DNA from: Azophilus sp026709365
Lineage (GTDB): Bacteria > Pseudomonadota > Gammaproteobacteria > Pseudomonadales > Azotimanducaceae
Direction: 5' to 3'
DNA: 64,000 nt
Assembly (NCBI GenBank): GCA_965200175.1
Contig: OZ241345.1
Location: 1,984,001 to 2,048,000, forward strand
Shown here: positions 35,177 to 43,400 of the stretch, piece after piece
Layout of the letters: each line of letters begins with the position of its first letter
Numbering within the stretch: position 1 is the stretch's first letter
The notes under the pieces: model-generated
What the model saw: only the letters and a program-made list of their open reading frames with translations
The model's database searches: none
Told to the model about the DNA's origin: nothing
Position numbers and translations under genes: made by a program

Positions 35177-35282
35177 CCCCTAACTTCAACAGAATAACGT
35201 GAAATAAACAACGCATTGTTTTCATTGAGTTTAATTCCGAAAAAGGCGAGATTTGTAGTTTAAGCGACAATAAGATTCAGGC
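35177..35282 (+). repeat. Right direct repeat flanking the AlbA_2 gene
   Basis: Second copy of the repeat at 33815-33923; differences include AACAACGCATTGTT in place of the perfect dyad, and the stretch after the poly-A. It fills most of the 330-bp gap between the AlbA_2 start and the ABC transporter stop (35005-35334), in which no gene is seen. Confidence 0.85.
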
Positions 35283-35334
35283 TCGGCACGACGACACGAA
35301 AGGAAACCCAAGCTGACCGGCCTTCACAGGCCCG

Positions 35335-37128
35335 TCAAGCCGCCGGCAGCCGCTCCCCGTCGAGCTGCAGGCGGGCGAAGCGGGCGTAGAGGTCGTTGCC
35401 CCGTACCAGCGCATCGTGGCCGCCTTCGGCGATGAGGACGCCGTCCTCCAGCACGAGAATGCGGTCCGCTTGGCGCACCGTCGAGAGGCGGTGGGCGATC
35501 ACCAGGATGCTGCAGCGGCCCTTCAGCTCCTCGATGCTGAGGCGGATGGCGTGCTCGCTCTCCGCATCAAGAGCGCTGGTGGCCTCATCGAGCAGTAGGA
35601 TGGCGGGCTTGGTGAGCAGCGCCCGGGCGATGGCGAGGCGCTGCTTCTGCCCGCCGGACAGGCCCACGCCGCCTTCGCCCACCACGGCATCCAAGCCTTC
35701 AGGAAGCTGCGCGATGAAGGCTGCGGCATGGGCCAATCGCAGCGCTTCGTCGATTTCGGCGGCGGTCGCGTCGGGCTTGCCGTAGAGGACGTTGGAACGC
35801 AAGGAACCCGCGAACAGCGTCGGATCCTGGGGCACGAAGCCGATGCGCTCACGCACGTCCGCACGGCGCAGTTGGCGCAAGTCCCGCCCGTCGAGGAGGA
35901 TGCGCCCTTGGTTCGGGTCGTAGAAGCGCTGCAGCAGGTCGAACAAGGTGCTCTTGCCCGCCCCCGAGGGGCCCACCAAGGCAACCATTTCCCCCGGCTG
36001 CACGGCAAAGCCGATGCCGTTGAGCACCTGGAGATCGGGCCGGGCGGCATAGGCAAAGCCCAAGCCCTGCACGGTCAGCGTCAGCCCGCCGCCAACGGGC
36101 AGCGCCGCAGGCTGCGCGGGCTCCGGCAGGCCATCGGTGGCGTTGAGCAGCTCCACGAGGCGTTCGGTGGCGCCTGCCGCCCGCTGCAGGTCGCTGAACA
36201 CTTCGCTGATGGCCGCCACCGCGCCGGCAACGATGAAGGCATAGAAGATGAAAGCCGCCAAGTCGCCGGGCGTGGCGCGCCCCGACACCACGTCCTGGCC
36301 GCCCACCCAGAGCATGATGGCGATGGCGGCCATCACCAACAGCATCACCAAGGCGATCAGCACGGCGCGCTGGCGAATGCGGCTGACGGCGACGCCGAAC
36401 GCCTCCCCCACCCGGTCGGAAAACTCGGCTTCGTCCCGGGCTTCGTGGTTGAACGACTGCACGATCTTGACTTGGCGCAAGGACTCGCCCGCGTGGGTGC
36501 CCACATCGGCCAGCCGGTCCTGGCTGCTGCGTGACAGGCGCCGCACCCGGCGACCGATCAGCAGGATGGGCGCAATCACGAAGGGGGCCGAGACCACCAC
36601 GACCAGGGACAGCTTGGGGTTGGCCAGCACCAGCAACACGATGCCGCCGAAGAACATCAGCACGTTGCGCAGTGCGATGGAGACCGAGGAGCCGATCACG
36701 GTCTGCAGCAGGGTGGTGTCGGTGGTGATGCGGCTTTGAATCTCCGTCGGCAGGTTTTGCTCGAAAAACGCCGGATGCAGGCGGATGAGATGGCTGAAGA
36801 CCGCCAGGCGGATGTCGGCGCTGACCCGCTCACCGATCCAGGAGACGAAGTAAAAGCGCACGAAGGTGCCGACGGTGAGGCCCGCCACGAGCACGGCGAA
36901 GATCAGGATGCTGCGCTCCAGCAGGGCATCGGATTGGCCGGACAGGCCTTGGTCGATCACCAGGCGCAGGCCTTGGCCGATGGACAGCGTGATGGTGGCG
37001 GTCACCACCAAGGCCAGTCCCGCGAGCACCACCTGCTTGAGATAGGGCCGCAGGAACTTCAACGCCGGCAGCAGTTTGGTCAACTCCCGTGAGGCCTGTC
37101 GATCGTAGCCGTCATCCATGGACGACAT
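35335..37128 (-). CDS. ABC exporter, fused transmembrane and ATPase domains (MsbA/ABCB type)
   Basis: A 597-residue half-transporter. Six transmembrane helices are predicted in the first 330 residues (for example VVLAGLALVVTATITLSIG and AVLIALVMLLVMAAIAIML), followed by the ATPase: Walker A GPSGAGKSTLFDLL, Q-loop FVPQDPTLFAGS, signature LSGGQKQR, Walker B ILLLDEATSALD, switch His in VIAHRLSTV. It probably works as a homodimer exporting a lipid or hydrophobic compound. Start chosen at the ATG 37126-37128 (MSSMDDGYD); another ATG lies three codons on, and the frame is open to 37185. It is divergent from the esterase gene. Confidence 0.9.
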   Translation of the reverse strand: MSSMDDGYDRQASRELTKLLPALKFLRPYLKQVVLAGLALVVTATITLSIGQGLRLVIDQGLSGQSDALLERSILIFAVLVAGLTVGTFVRFYFVSWIGERVSADIRLAVFSHLIRLHPAFFEQNLPTEIQSRITTDTTLLQTVIGSSVSIALRNVLMFFGGIVLLVLANPKLSLVVVVSAPFVIAPILLIGRRVRRLSRSSQDRLADVGTHAGESLRQVKIVQSFNHEARDEAEFSDRVGEAFGVAVSRIRQRAVLIALVMLLVMAAIAIMLWVGGQDVVSGRATPGDLAAFIFYAFIVAGAVAAISEVFSDLQRAAGATERLVELLNATDGLPEPAQPAALPVGGGLTLTVQGLGFAYAARPDLQVLNGIGFAVQPGEMVALVGPSGAGKSTLFDLLQRFYDPNQGRILLDGRDLRQLRRADVRERIGFVPQDPTLFAGSLRSNVLYGKPDATAAEIDEALRLAHAAAFIAQLPEGLDAVVGEGGVGLSGGQKQRLAIARALLTKPAILLLDEATSALDAESEHAIRLSIEELKGRCSILVIAHRLSTVRQADRILVLEDGVLIAEGGHDALVRGNDLYARFARLQLDGERLPAA

Positions 37129-37226
37129 TATCACCCAAACCCCGCCGCTCAAACCTGCTAATCTCGCCCGCTCGTTAAAACCCATTGGCCATTTTCCGCA
37201 ACTCGGAGATCAGGAGGCGAAATCCC

Positions 37227-37877
37227 ATGAGCTTGGAATGCGTTACCGTGGAGTCAGGCGATGCGCCCGTCGGCAGCGTCTTCTGGATGCACGGCCTGGG
37301 GGCCGACGCCCACGACTTCGAGCCGATCATTCCCGCGCTGAACTTGGACGTCCCGCTGCGCTTCGTGTTCCCGAACGCGCCGGTGCGTCCGGTGACCCTC
37401 AACGGCGGCGCCGAAATGCGCGCTTGGTATGACATCGACCCCGGCGCGCCCTTGGCCGGACAGGCCGACATCAAGGCTTCCTCGGCCCAGGTCGCCGAGT
37501 TGCTGGAGGGTGAAATCGCGGCGGGCATCCCGGCCAGCCGGATCACGCTGGCGGGCTTCAGCCAAGGCGGCGTCATCGCCCTGGAGCTCGGCTTGGCCTA
37601 TGAGAAACGCTTGGCGGGCATCATGGCCCTGTCCACCTACGTCCACGACCACGAGCGCTTGGCCGACCGCATCAGCCTCGCCAACATCGATACGCCCATC
37701 TTCATGGCCCACGGCCTGATGGACCCCATGATTCCCCTAACCCGAGCGGTGACCTGCCGGGAAGCCCTGCTCAGCCTCAACTACGCAGTGGAATGGCGCC
37801 AGTACGGCATGGGCCACCAAGTCTGCCCGGAGGAAATCACCCACATCAGCGACTGGCTGAACCGGGTTTATGGCTGA
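37227..37877 (+). CDS. Carboxylesterase/lysophospholipase (alpha/beta hydrolase)
   Basis: A 216-residue hydrolase of the phospholipase/carboxylesterase family. Motifs: FWMHGLGADAHDF (oxyanion region), RFVFPNAPVRPVT, GGAEMRAWYDI, the nucleophile elbow LAGFSQGGVIA (Ser), and late Asp/His in GLMDPMIPL and QYGMGHQV. Length and motif set match the EstB-like family. AGGAGG ten bases upstream fixes the ATG at 37227. Confidence 0.93.
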   Translation: MSLECVTVESGDAPVGSVFWMHGLGADAHDFEPIIPALNLDVPLRFVFPNAPVRPVTLNGGAEMRAWYDIDPGAPLAGQADIKASSAQVAELLEGEIAAGIPASRITLAGFSQGGVIALELGLAYEKRLAGIMALSTYVHDHERLADRISLANIDTPIFMAHGLMDPMIPLTRAVTCREALLSLNYAVEWRQYGMGHQVCPEEITHISDWLNRVYG

Positions 37878-37992
37878 CGCAACGTCGTCCAAACGGGCGC
37901 GCAACGCCCCTTTCGGTGCAAGCGCCGGAATCGGGGCCGTCCTGGCGTTGACGCCATCGGCAAGCGCACAAGCTTCATTCGACTCGCCCGTG

Positions 37993-38069
<77 letters not shown>

Positions 38070-38202
38070 GGCGAAACGATGCGGGCCACATGCAGGCGAC
38101 CATCATAACCAATGCAGCGCAACCAAGGAAACGCTCGGTGCGGCGTTGGTGCGACCTAGGAGCCTGCGGATTTCCTTGGCAAGCCGAAGGAGTCTCCCCG
38201 CA

Positions 38203-40242
38203 TCAGCCCCCCGGAACCGATTCCTCGGACCGATACCAGATGGGGGATGTCCAGGCCATCTCCACAGTGGTTTCGGGGAGGGAGCCGTCGCTGCAAACCG
38301 GCGGGCGGACGGCCGCTTCGATGCGCTGGCAGTCGTAGGCGCTCCACCGCGGCGTCGGCGCTTCCACGGCTCGCAAGTAATAGTAGGCGGACTGCGCGGC
38401 GTCGAACGTCTCGTCCAGAACCACCGCGCAGAGCGTGTCGGCGCCATCGTCGGCGCCGGCGATGGCGCGCACGGCGTAGCGCAGCGCGCCCTCGCCGTCG
38501 ATCCAGCCCTTGACGAGCTGCAGTTCCCGCAAGGGCGTTGCATCCTCCGCCGAGTCCCGGGCGGCAAACGCGATGAAGCTCGGCTTGGCGTCCCGGACGG
38601 GCATGCCTTCAAGATCTCCGCCCATGGGCACGCCGCCGGCGTAGCCCTCGGCCACCAGGGTCTCGCTGTCGCAAAGGTCTTGCGCGTAGTCCCAGCCCGC
38701 GAAGAAGCGGGGTGTGATGCGCGGACCGGAGGTGCCAAAGACCTCGCGCCGCTGCATGGCCTCAAAAATGGCGTCGCGGGAGTTCTCCACTGCCCAGACC
38801 CCAGCCAATCCGCCCGGGTTGCCGTCGCGTCCACTGGTCAAAAGACCGCGCTCCAGGCGCGCCTGGGGCGTGGCTTCGCCCGTGACCGCCCCGCGATAGT
38901 CCGCTTCGGCAACCGCGCCCGGCGTCGCCGTATGGGTGTCGGTGGAGGCGATGATGCCGAGCTTGATGGGATTGAGGCCGATCGCCCGCTCCTCCTGCAG
39001 GCCAACCAACAGGGCCGAGCGCACGAAATCGGTCTCGTCCACGCAGCCAGCGCCGACCATGCCGTTTGCGCCAACCTGATCGCCGCACTCGATGGTCTCC
39101 AGAACCTGCTCGCTGGTCACCAACTCGCCGTCCACCGTGGCCATGGCGGTGAACGCCTCCTGGCGCCCAAGCATTCGGACCGCCTCCACATCGCACAACT
39201 CGTCCGGCGCGCCCAGGACCGCGGCCAGGCCATTGATGCACTCCGAGGCCCCCTTGTGCTGGAAGATCTCGACGATCGGCTCGCGCTCCAGCCGCACCTC
39301 GGCGTAGGCCCGCCGATTCTCCACCGTGGCCTCCAAGCCCACATAGGGCGCCATGCGCCCGTTGGCGAGGTTGGTGTTGTGCGGAATGGTCAGGTAGTCG
39401 CAACCCGTCTCTTCGCTGCAGGCCGCATCAAGCTGCTGCCACAAGCTCCTGTCGATGGGCGCGTCAATGTAGGACACGGGCAGGTCCGGCACCTGGGCGT
39501 TGCGGAAGATGACGTTGCGGTGATAGTTCGAGACACCCGGCGTGCCGGTGTACTCGTAGCCAACGAAACTGGTGAAGCCGCACTCCTCGCTGCGGTCATA
39601 AGCCGCCTCGGCGGCCTCGATCAAGCGCTTCCAAGGCCCCTTGGCGGCAGCTAGGCAAGCCCCGCCGTCCGCACCGCACAGCTCACCGACCCGAGCCGGC
39701 GTCTCGGTGGTGATGACTTGGCCGAGCATCAGCATGCCTTGGCGCTCGTCGGCTCGGTAGTCGGCGCAGAACGGCGTCTCGTAGCTCGCCGAGCCGGACG
39801 TTCGACACAAAGCCCGCTCACCGAGAAACTCGCCGTGGTCCGTCACCGCCAGAAAGTCCAGCGGTCGGTCGATCGCGAACTTGCCCGCTGGCCCGCCGCT
39901 GTCGTCAAGCGGCCAGAAGTCGATGGCCTCGCCGCGGGCGAAACGGTGAGCATCCGTTGGCGTGGCGCCAATGCTGTTGGCGGCGGCATCAAAGGAAAAG
40001 CTGGTGTGTACGTGCAGGTCGCCGAAGAGAGGCTGGCGCAGGGGCGTGTAATCACGGCAGGGCGCCCGCTCCTCCGTGTAGCGCACAAGGCGGCCGGAAG
40101 CCTCAGACGAGCCCGCGGACGCCGACGCATCCGCCGTGGGCGTTTCGCCCTCCGCACCCGCCTCCTTTCGACTGTCCCCGCCGCAGCCATTGACCACCAG
40201 CAACGCAAGCCAGAGCATTGCCAACGCCCGAACGATCCGCAT
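38203..40242 (-). CDS. DUF3604-containing lipoprotein
   Basis: A 679-residue exported protein. The start at 40240-40242 gives MRIVRALAMLWLALLVVNGC, a signal peptide whose VNGC can serve as lipobox, followed by a Ser/Ala linker. The mature part matches DUF3604: PLFGDLHVHTSFSFDA (PHP-like HxH metal motif), LDFLAVTDHGEF, IPHNTNLANGRM, EIFQHKGASEC and LGIIASTDTHTATPG, so a metal-dependent hydrolase is likely. Substrate unknown. The gene stands alone; the open frame continues upstream to 40401 without support. Confidence 0.85.
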   Translation of the reverse strand: MRIVRALAMLWLALLVVNGCGGDSRKEAGAEGETPTADASASAGSSEASGRLVRYTEERAPCRDYTPLRQPLFGDLHVHTSFSFDAAANSIGATPTDAHRFARGEAIDFWPLDDSGGPAGKFAIDRPLDFLAVTDHGEFLGERALCRTSGSASYETPFCADYRADERQGMLMLGQVITTETPARVGELCGADGGACLAAAKGPWKRLIEAAEAAYDRSEECGFTSFVGYEYTGTPGVSNYHRNVIFRNAQVPDLPVSYIDAPIDRSLWQQLDAACSEETGCDYLTIPHNTNLANGRMAPYVGLEATVENRRAYAEVRLEREPIVEIFQHKGASECINGLAAVLGAPDELCDVEAVRMLGRQEAFTAMATVDGELVTSEQVLETIECGDQVGANGMVGAGCVDETDFVRSALLVGLQEERAIGLNPIKLGIIASTDTHTATPGAVAEADYRGAVTGEATPQARLERGLLTSGRDGNPGGLAGVWAVENSRDAIFEAMQRREVFGTSGPRITPRFFAGWDYAQDLCDSETLVAEGYAGGVPMGGDLEGMPVRDAKPSFIAFAARDSAEDATPLRELQLVKGWIDGEGALRYAVRAIAGADDGADTLCAVVLDETFDAAQSAYYYLRAVEAPTPRWSAYDCQRIEAAVRPPVCSDGSLPETTVEMAWTSPIWYRSEESVPGG

Positions 40243-40412
40243 CTCACTCTCCCAAGCCGGTTGGATGCGCCACCCTACCACGTTCCAAGCCCCGCTCACG
40301 GTTCCCTCGAACCGCAGCGAACAACCCCGGAATCGACTTCGAGTGAAAGCAAAATGAAGGTTAGTCAGCGGAGCGCAGTGCAACAAACGCACTTGGGCCA
40401 ACGCGGGTCGCC

Positions 40413-40655
40413 GTGTGCGGGCTCACAAACAATTCGCAACCGGACCCGCCCAGCGGCAGCAGGCTCAGAAACATCTCGGAACCTGACCCACGCGACGAGC
40501 GCGTGGAGTTTCGCGACAGCGAAACGCCATCCGCGCCCGCTTCGCGGGCGCATGTGTGCGGGCTCAGAAACATCTCGGAATCCGACCTACGCGACAGCGC
40601 GCGGAGTTTCGCGCAGCGAAACTCCAACCGCCTCCCGCCCTCTGGGCGAGAGGCG
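40413..40655 (+). repeat. Family C repeats: one partial and two complete tandem copies
   Basis: A fragment (40413-40458) is followed by complete copies at about 40459-40551 and 40554-40655. Copy one has hairpin 2 as GCGCCCGC-ttc-GCGGGCGC; copy two has CCTCCCGCCC-tct-GGGCGAGAGG. Hairpin 1 (GGAGTTTCGCG...CGAAACTCC) is shared. They occupy the 715-bp gap 40243-40957 upstream of infC, which shows no protein gene. Confidence 0.85.
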
Positions 40656-40657
40656 CG

Positions 40658-40686
40658 TTGTGCGAGGTCGAGTTCGGCAGTAGAAT
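40658..40686 (+). promoter_or_regulatory. Candidate sigma-70 promoter of the infC operon
   Basis: TTGTGC (40658-40663), 17-nt spacer, TAGAAT (40681-40686). The -35-like box is part of the edge of the preceding Family C copy. It would leave a leader of about 265 nt before infC, room for the autoregulatory structure known for IF3 operons. Prediction only. Confidence 0.45.
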
Positions 40687-40957
40687 GCCGCGCTTGGTCG
40701 CCAGCCGTCGGCAACGGTTGCCTGACGAAGGGGATTTGGCGGTGCCGAATGGCCCACCTGCAGACATGTCCGCACCCTGTTGCGGATGCCGTCAAGGAGG
40801 TGGATATTATCGTCTTTGGAATCGATGCCGCCGCCGGAAACTCCTTTTGGTGACGGGTCGGTGAAAGATGGCCGGATGCCCCTCTAAGGGCGGGGGCATT
40901 GCCCGGCTTGAGATTGCGACGCCCAAAACACAGCAAAGGAACTTATGGAGAGCACTC

Positions 40958-41497
40958 ATCAAAAAAGCCGCTAAGCGGGCCGAGCGCGCGCTTCTCAACG
41001 ACGAGATTGCGGTCCGAACATTGAGATTGATCGCCGCGAACGGGCAACAGGTGGGCATCGTGTCTAGGGACGACGCCTTATTGGAGGCCAAGCGCTCGGC
41101 AATGGATCTGGTGCTGATTGCGCCGGACGCCAATCCGCCGGTCGTGAAGGTGATGGATTACGGCAAGCACCTGTTCGAGGCCAAGAAGACTCGGGCAGCG
41201 CAGCGGCGGAATCAGAAGCAGATTCAGGTCAAGGAGATAAAGTTTCGGCCCGGCACGGAGGAAGGGGACTATCAAGTCAAGCTCAGGAACTTGATACGCT
41301 TTCTTGAGGATGGCGACAAGGCAAAGGTTTCGCTCAGGTTTCGTGGCCGCGAGATGGTGCATCCGGAGATCGGCATGAAGTTGATGTCCCGCATCGAGGA
41401 AGACTTGGCCGACTACGGATCGATGGAAACCGAACCCAAGTTCGAAGGCCGTCAGGTCGTGATGATCTTGGCGCCCAAGAAGCGCCGCAAGCGCTAG
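40958..41497 (+). CDS. infC: Translation initiation factor IF-3
   Basis: IF-3 binds the 30S subunit and checks start-codon and initiator-tRNA pairing. The 179-residue product shows ALLNDEIAVRTLRLI, LVLIAPDANPPVVKVMDYGK, KEIKFRPGTEEGDYQVK and VSLRFRGREMVHPEIG, and ends in KKRRKR. The start is read as ATC at 40958-40960, with GGAG (40947-40950) seven bases upstream; the nearby ATG at 40945 is out of frame. IF-3 genes often use AUU or AUC so that the factor represses itself. Length equals the E. coli protein (180). It opens the infC-rpmI-rplT-pheST block; thrS, usually immediately upstream, is absent. Confidence 0.93.
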   Translation: MKKAAKRAERALLNDEIAVRTLRLIAANGQQVGIVSRDDALLEAKRSAMDLVLIAPDANPPVVKVMDYGKHLFEAKKTRAAQRRNQKQIQVKEIKFRPGTEEGDYQVKLRNLIRFLEDGDKAKVSLRFRGREMVHPEIGMKLMSRIEEDLADYGSMETEPKFEGRQVVMILAPKKRRKR

Positions 41498-41626
41498 GGA
41501 GCCTCGCCGCGATGGCTGCCCGGGCCGGCCCCGGCGGGTCGGCTCGGACGAGCAATCTCGGGCCGTCGCAGGTGGCGGAGCCAAGCAAGCGATGGCGACT
41601 CAAAAACGACAATCACGGAATGGATC

Positions 41627-41827
41627 ATGCCCAAGCAAAAATCCCATAGCGGCGCCGCCAAGCGCTTCCGCCGCACGGCCACTGGCTTCAAGCACCGGCG
41701 CACCAACAGGAACCACATCCTGACCAAGAAGTCATCCAAGCGAAAGCGGCAACTGCGTGGCTTGGAACCCGTTGCGAAGGCCGACGCCGCAGCCCTCAAG
41801 CGCATGACGCCCAAGAAGGCGCGCTAG
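41627..41827 (+). CDS. rpmI: 50S ribosomal protein L35
   Basis: A 66-residue basic protein beginning MPKQKSHSGAAKRFRRTATG and ending LKRMTPKKAR, matching L35 throughout (FKHRRTNRNHILTKKS). It lies 129 bp after infC and 130 bp before rplT in the conserved order. Confidence 0.97.
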   Translation: MPKQKSHSGAAKRFRRTATGFKHRRTNRNHILTKKSSKRKRQLRGLEPVAKADAAALKRMTPKKAR

Positions 41828-41957
41828 GAGCTAAGCGCACCCGGAGCGCGGGAGGGTTGTCGCCAGCCAAGCGACAACGGGCCGAAAGTGCGCCGACCGT
41901 CAAGGGCTTCGTCATCGGCATCGCGCCGCTGCCCCAGAACCATCAGGAGAAATCGCC

Positions 41958-42356
41958 ATGCCAAGACCCAAACGCAGCGTCGCTTCCCGGGCGAGGCGCA
42001 AGAAGATGCTCAAGCAGGCCAAAGGCTACTACGGCGCCCGCAGCCGTTCATTCAAAACGGCCAAGCAGGCGGTGATCCGCGCCGGCCAGTACGCCTACCG
42101 CGACCGCCGCCAGCGCAAGCGTCAATTTCGCTCGCTGTGGATCATGCGCATCAATGCCGCCGCCCGCCAGCACGGGCTGTCCTACAGCCGCTTCATCGCC
42201 GGATTGAAGCTTGCGGAAATCGACATGGATCGGCGGGTGCTCGCCGATCTAGCCCTGCAGGAGCCCGATGCCTTCGGCGCGTTGGCGGAGAAGGCCAAGG
42301 GCGCCCTTGAGGAAGGCGGCAGGAGCGCCGCATCGGAAAACGCCAAGGCAGCCTGA
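41958..42356 (+). CDS. rplT: 50S ribosomal protein L20
   Basis: A 132-residue protein: MPRPKRSVASRARRKKMLKQ, AKGYYGARSRSFKTAKQAV, YAYRDRRQRKRQFRSLWIMR and the C-terminal YSRFIAGLKLAEIDMDRRVL. The family is about 118 residues; this copy has a C-terminal tail of roughly 15 extra, Ala/Glu-rich residues. In E. coli L20 represses rpmI-rplT; the 130-bp gap upstream could hold the site. AGGAGAAATCGCC precedes the ATG. Confidence 0.97.
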   Translation: MPRPKRSVASRARRKKMLKQAKGYYGARSRSFKTAKQAVIRAGQYAYRDRRQRKRQFRSLWIMRINAAARQHGLSYSRFIAGLKLAEIDMDRRVLADLALQEPDAFGALAEKAKGALEEGGRSAASENAKAA

Positions 42357-42377
42357 GCGTCCGCAGCGCCGCGCGCC

Positions 42378-43400
42378 ATGTCCGCCATGAACGTTGACGA
42401 GTTGCTCGGAGCGGCCGAAGCGGCCGTTCAGGGCGCCCGCGACGACGCCGTCCTGGAGCAGGCGCGCGTCCGCTATCTTGGCCGCAAAGGCGAAGTCACC
42501 GCACTGCTCAAGGGGCTTGGCAAGCTGACCCCCGAGGAGCGTCCCCAAGCCGGCGCTGCCATCAACGCCGCCAAGCGCCGCCTTGCGGCGCTGATCGCCG
42601 AGCGCAAGGAGCAGATCGCTGCCGAGCGGATGGCCGCCGCCTTGGCCGAGGAAGCCGTTGACGTCACCCTGCCGGGCCGCCGCCCGGGCAGCGGCGGCCT
42701 GCACCCCGTCACCCAAACCCTGGCCCGCGTGGAGGACATCTTCACCGGCGCTGGCTACGACGTGTTTGCAGGCAAGGAGATCGAGGACGACTACCACAAC
42801 TTCGAAGCGCTCAACATCCCGCCCTACCATCCGGCGCGGTCCATGCACGATACGTTCTACTTCGGCGACGGAACCCTGCTGCGCACCCACACCTCGCCCG
42901 CCCAAGTGCATGTCATGGAGCGCCAGGACCCGCCGATTCGCGTCATCTGCCCGGGACGGGTGTACCGGCGGGAAAGCGACCTCTCCCATACCCCGATGTT
43001 TCACCAGATAGAAGGGCTGGTGATCGACCAGGACATCAGCTTTGCCCACCTGAAAGGCACGGTGACCGAATTCACCCGGCAGTTCTTCGAGCGCGACCTG
43101 AAGCTGCGCTTCCGCCCGTCCTACTTCCCCTTCACGGAACCCTCCGCCGAGGTGGACGTGCAGTGCGTCCACTGCCTGGGACGCGGCTGCCGCGTGTGCA
43201 GCCACACCGGCTGGCTGGAGATCATGGGCTGCGGCCTCGTGCATCCAAACGCACTGCGCATGTCGGGCATCGACCCGGAGGCGTGGTCGGGATTTGCCTT
43301 CGGCATGGGTGGCGACCGGCTGACCATGCTGCTGCATGAGGTCAACGATTGCCGCCTGTTCTTCGAGAACGACCTGCGCTTCCTTGAGCAGTTCCGATGA
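42378..43400 (+). CDS. pheS: Phenylalanyl-tRNA synthetase alpha subunit
   Basis: A 340-residue class II synthetase subunit; the enzyme is an alpha2-beta2 tetramer charging tRNA-Phe. N-terminal coiled coil, then HPVTQTLARVEDIF, NFEALNIPPYHPARSMHDTFYF (motif 1/2 region), LLRTHTSPAQVHVM, FHQIEGLVIDQ, and motif 3 GFAFGMGGDRLTML. Start at the ATG 42378 (MSAMNV); the ATG at 42387 is also possible. Its stop overlaps the pheT ATG as ATGA. Confidence 0.96.
   Translation: MSAMNVDELLGAAEAAVQGARDDAVLEQARVRYLGRKGEVTALLKGLGKLTPEERPQAGAAINAAKRRLAALIAERKEQIAAERMAAALAEEAVDVTLPGRRPGSGGLHPVTQTLARVEDIFTGAGYDVFAGKEIEDDYHNFEALNIPPYHPARSMHDTFYFGDGTLLRTHTSPAQVHVMERQDPPIRVICPGRVYRRESDLSHTPMFHQIEGLVIDQDISFAHLKGTVTEFTRQFFERDLKLRFRPSYFPFTEPSAEVDVQCVHCLGRGCRVCSHTGWLEIMGCGLVHPNALRMSGIDPEAWSGFAFGMGGDRLTMLLHEVNDCRLFFENDLRFLEQFR

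Noticed and set aside
38203..40242. Selenocysteine readthrough elsewhere in the window
   Set aside because: No other gene inspected shows an in-frame TGA at a Cys position followed by a hairpin; only the ArsC-like gene does.
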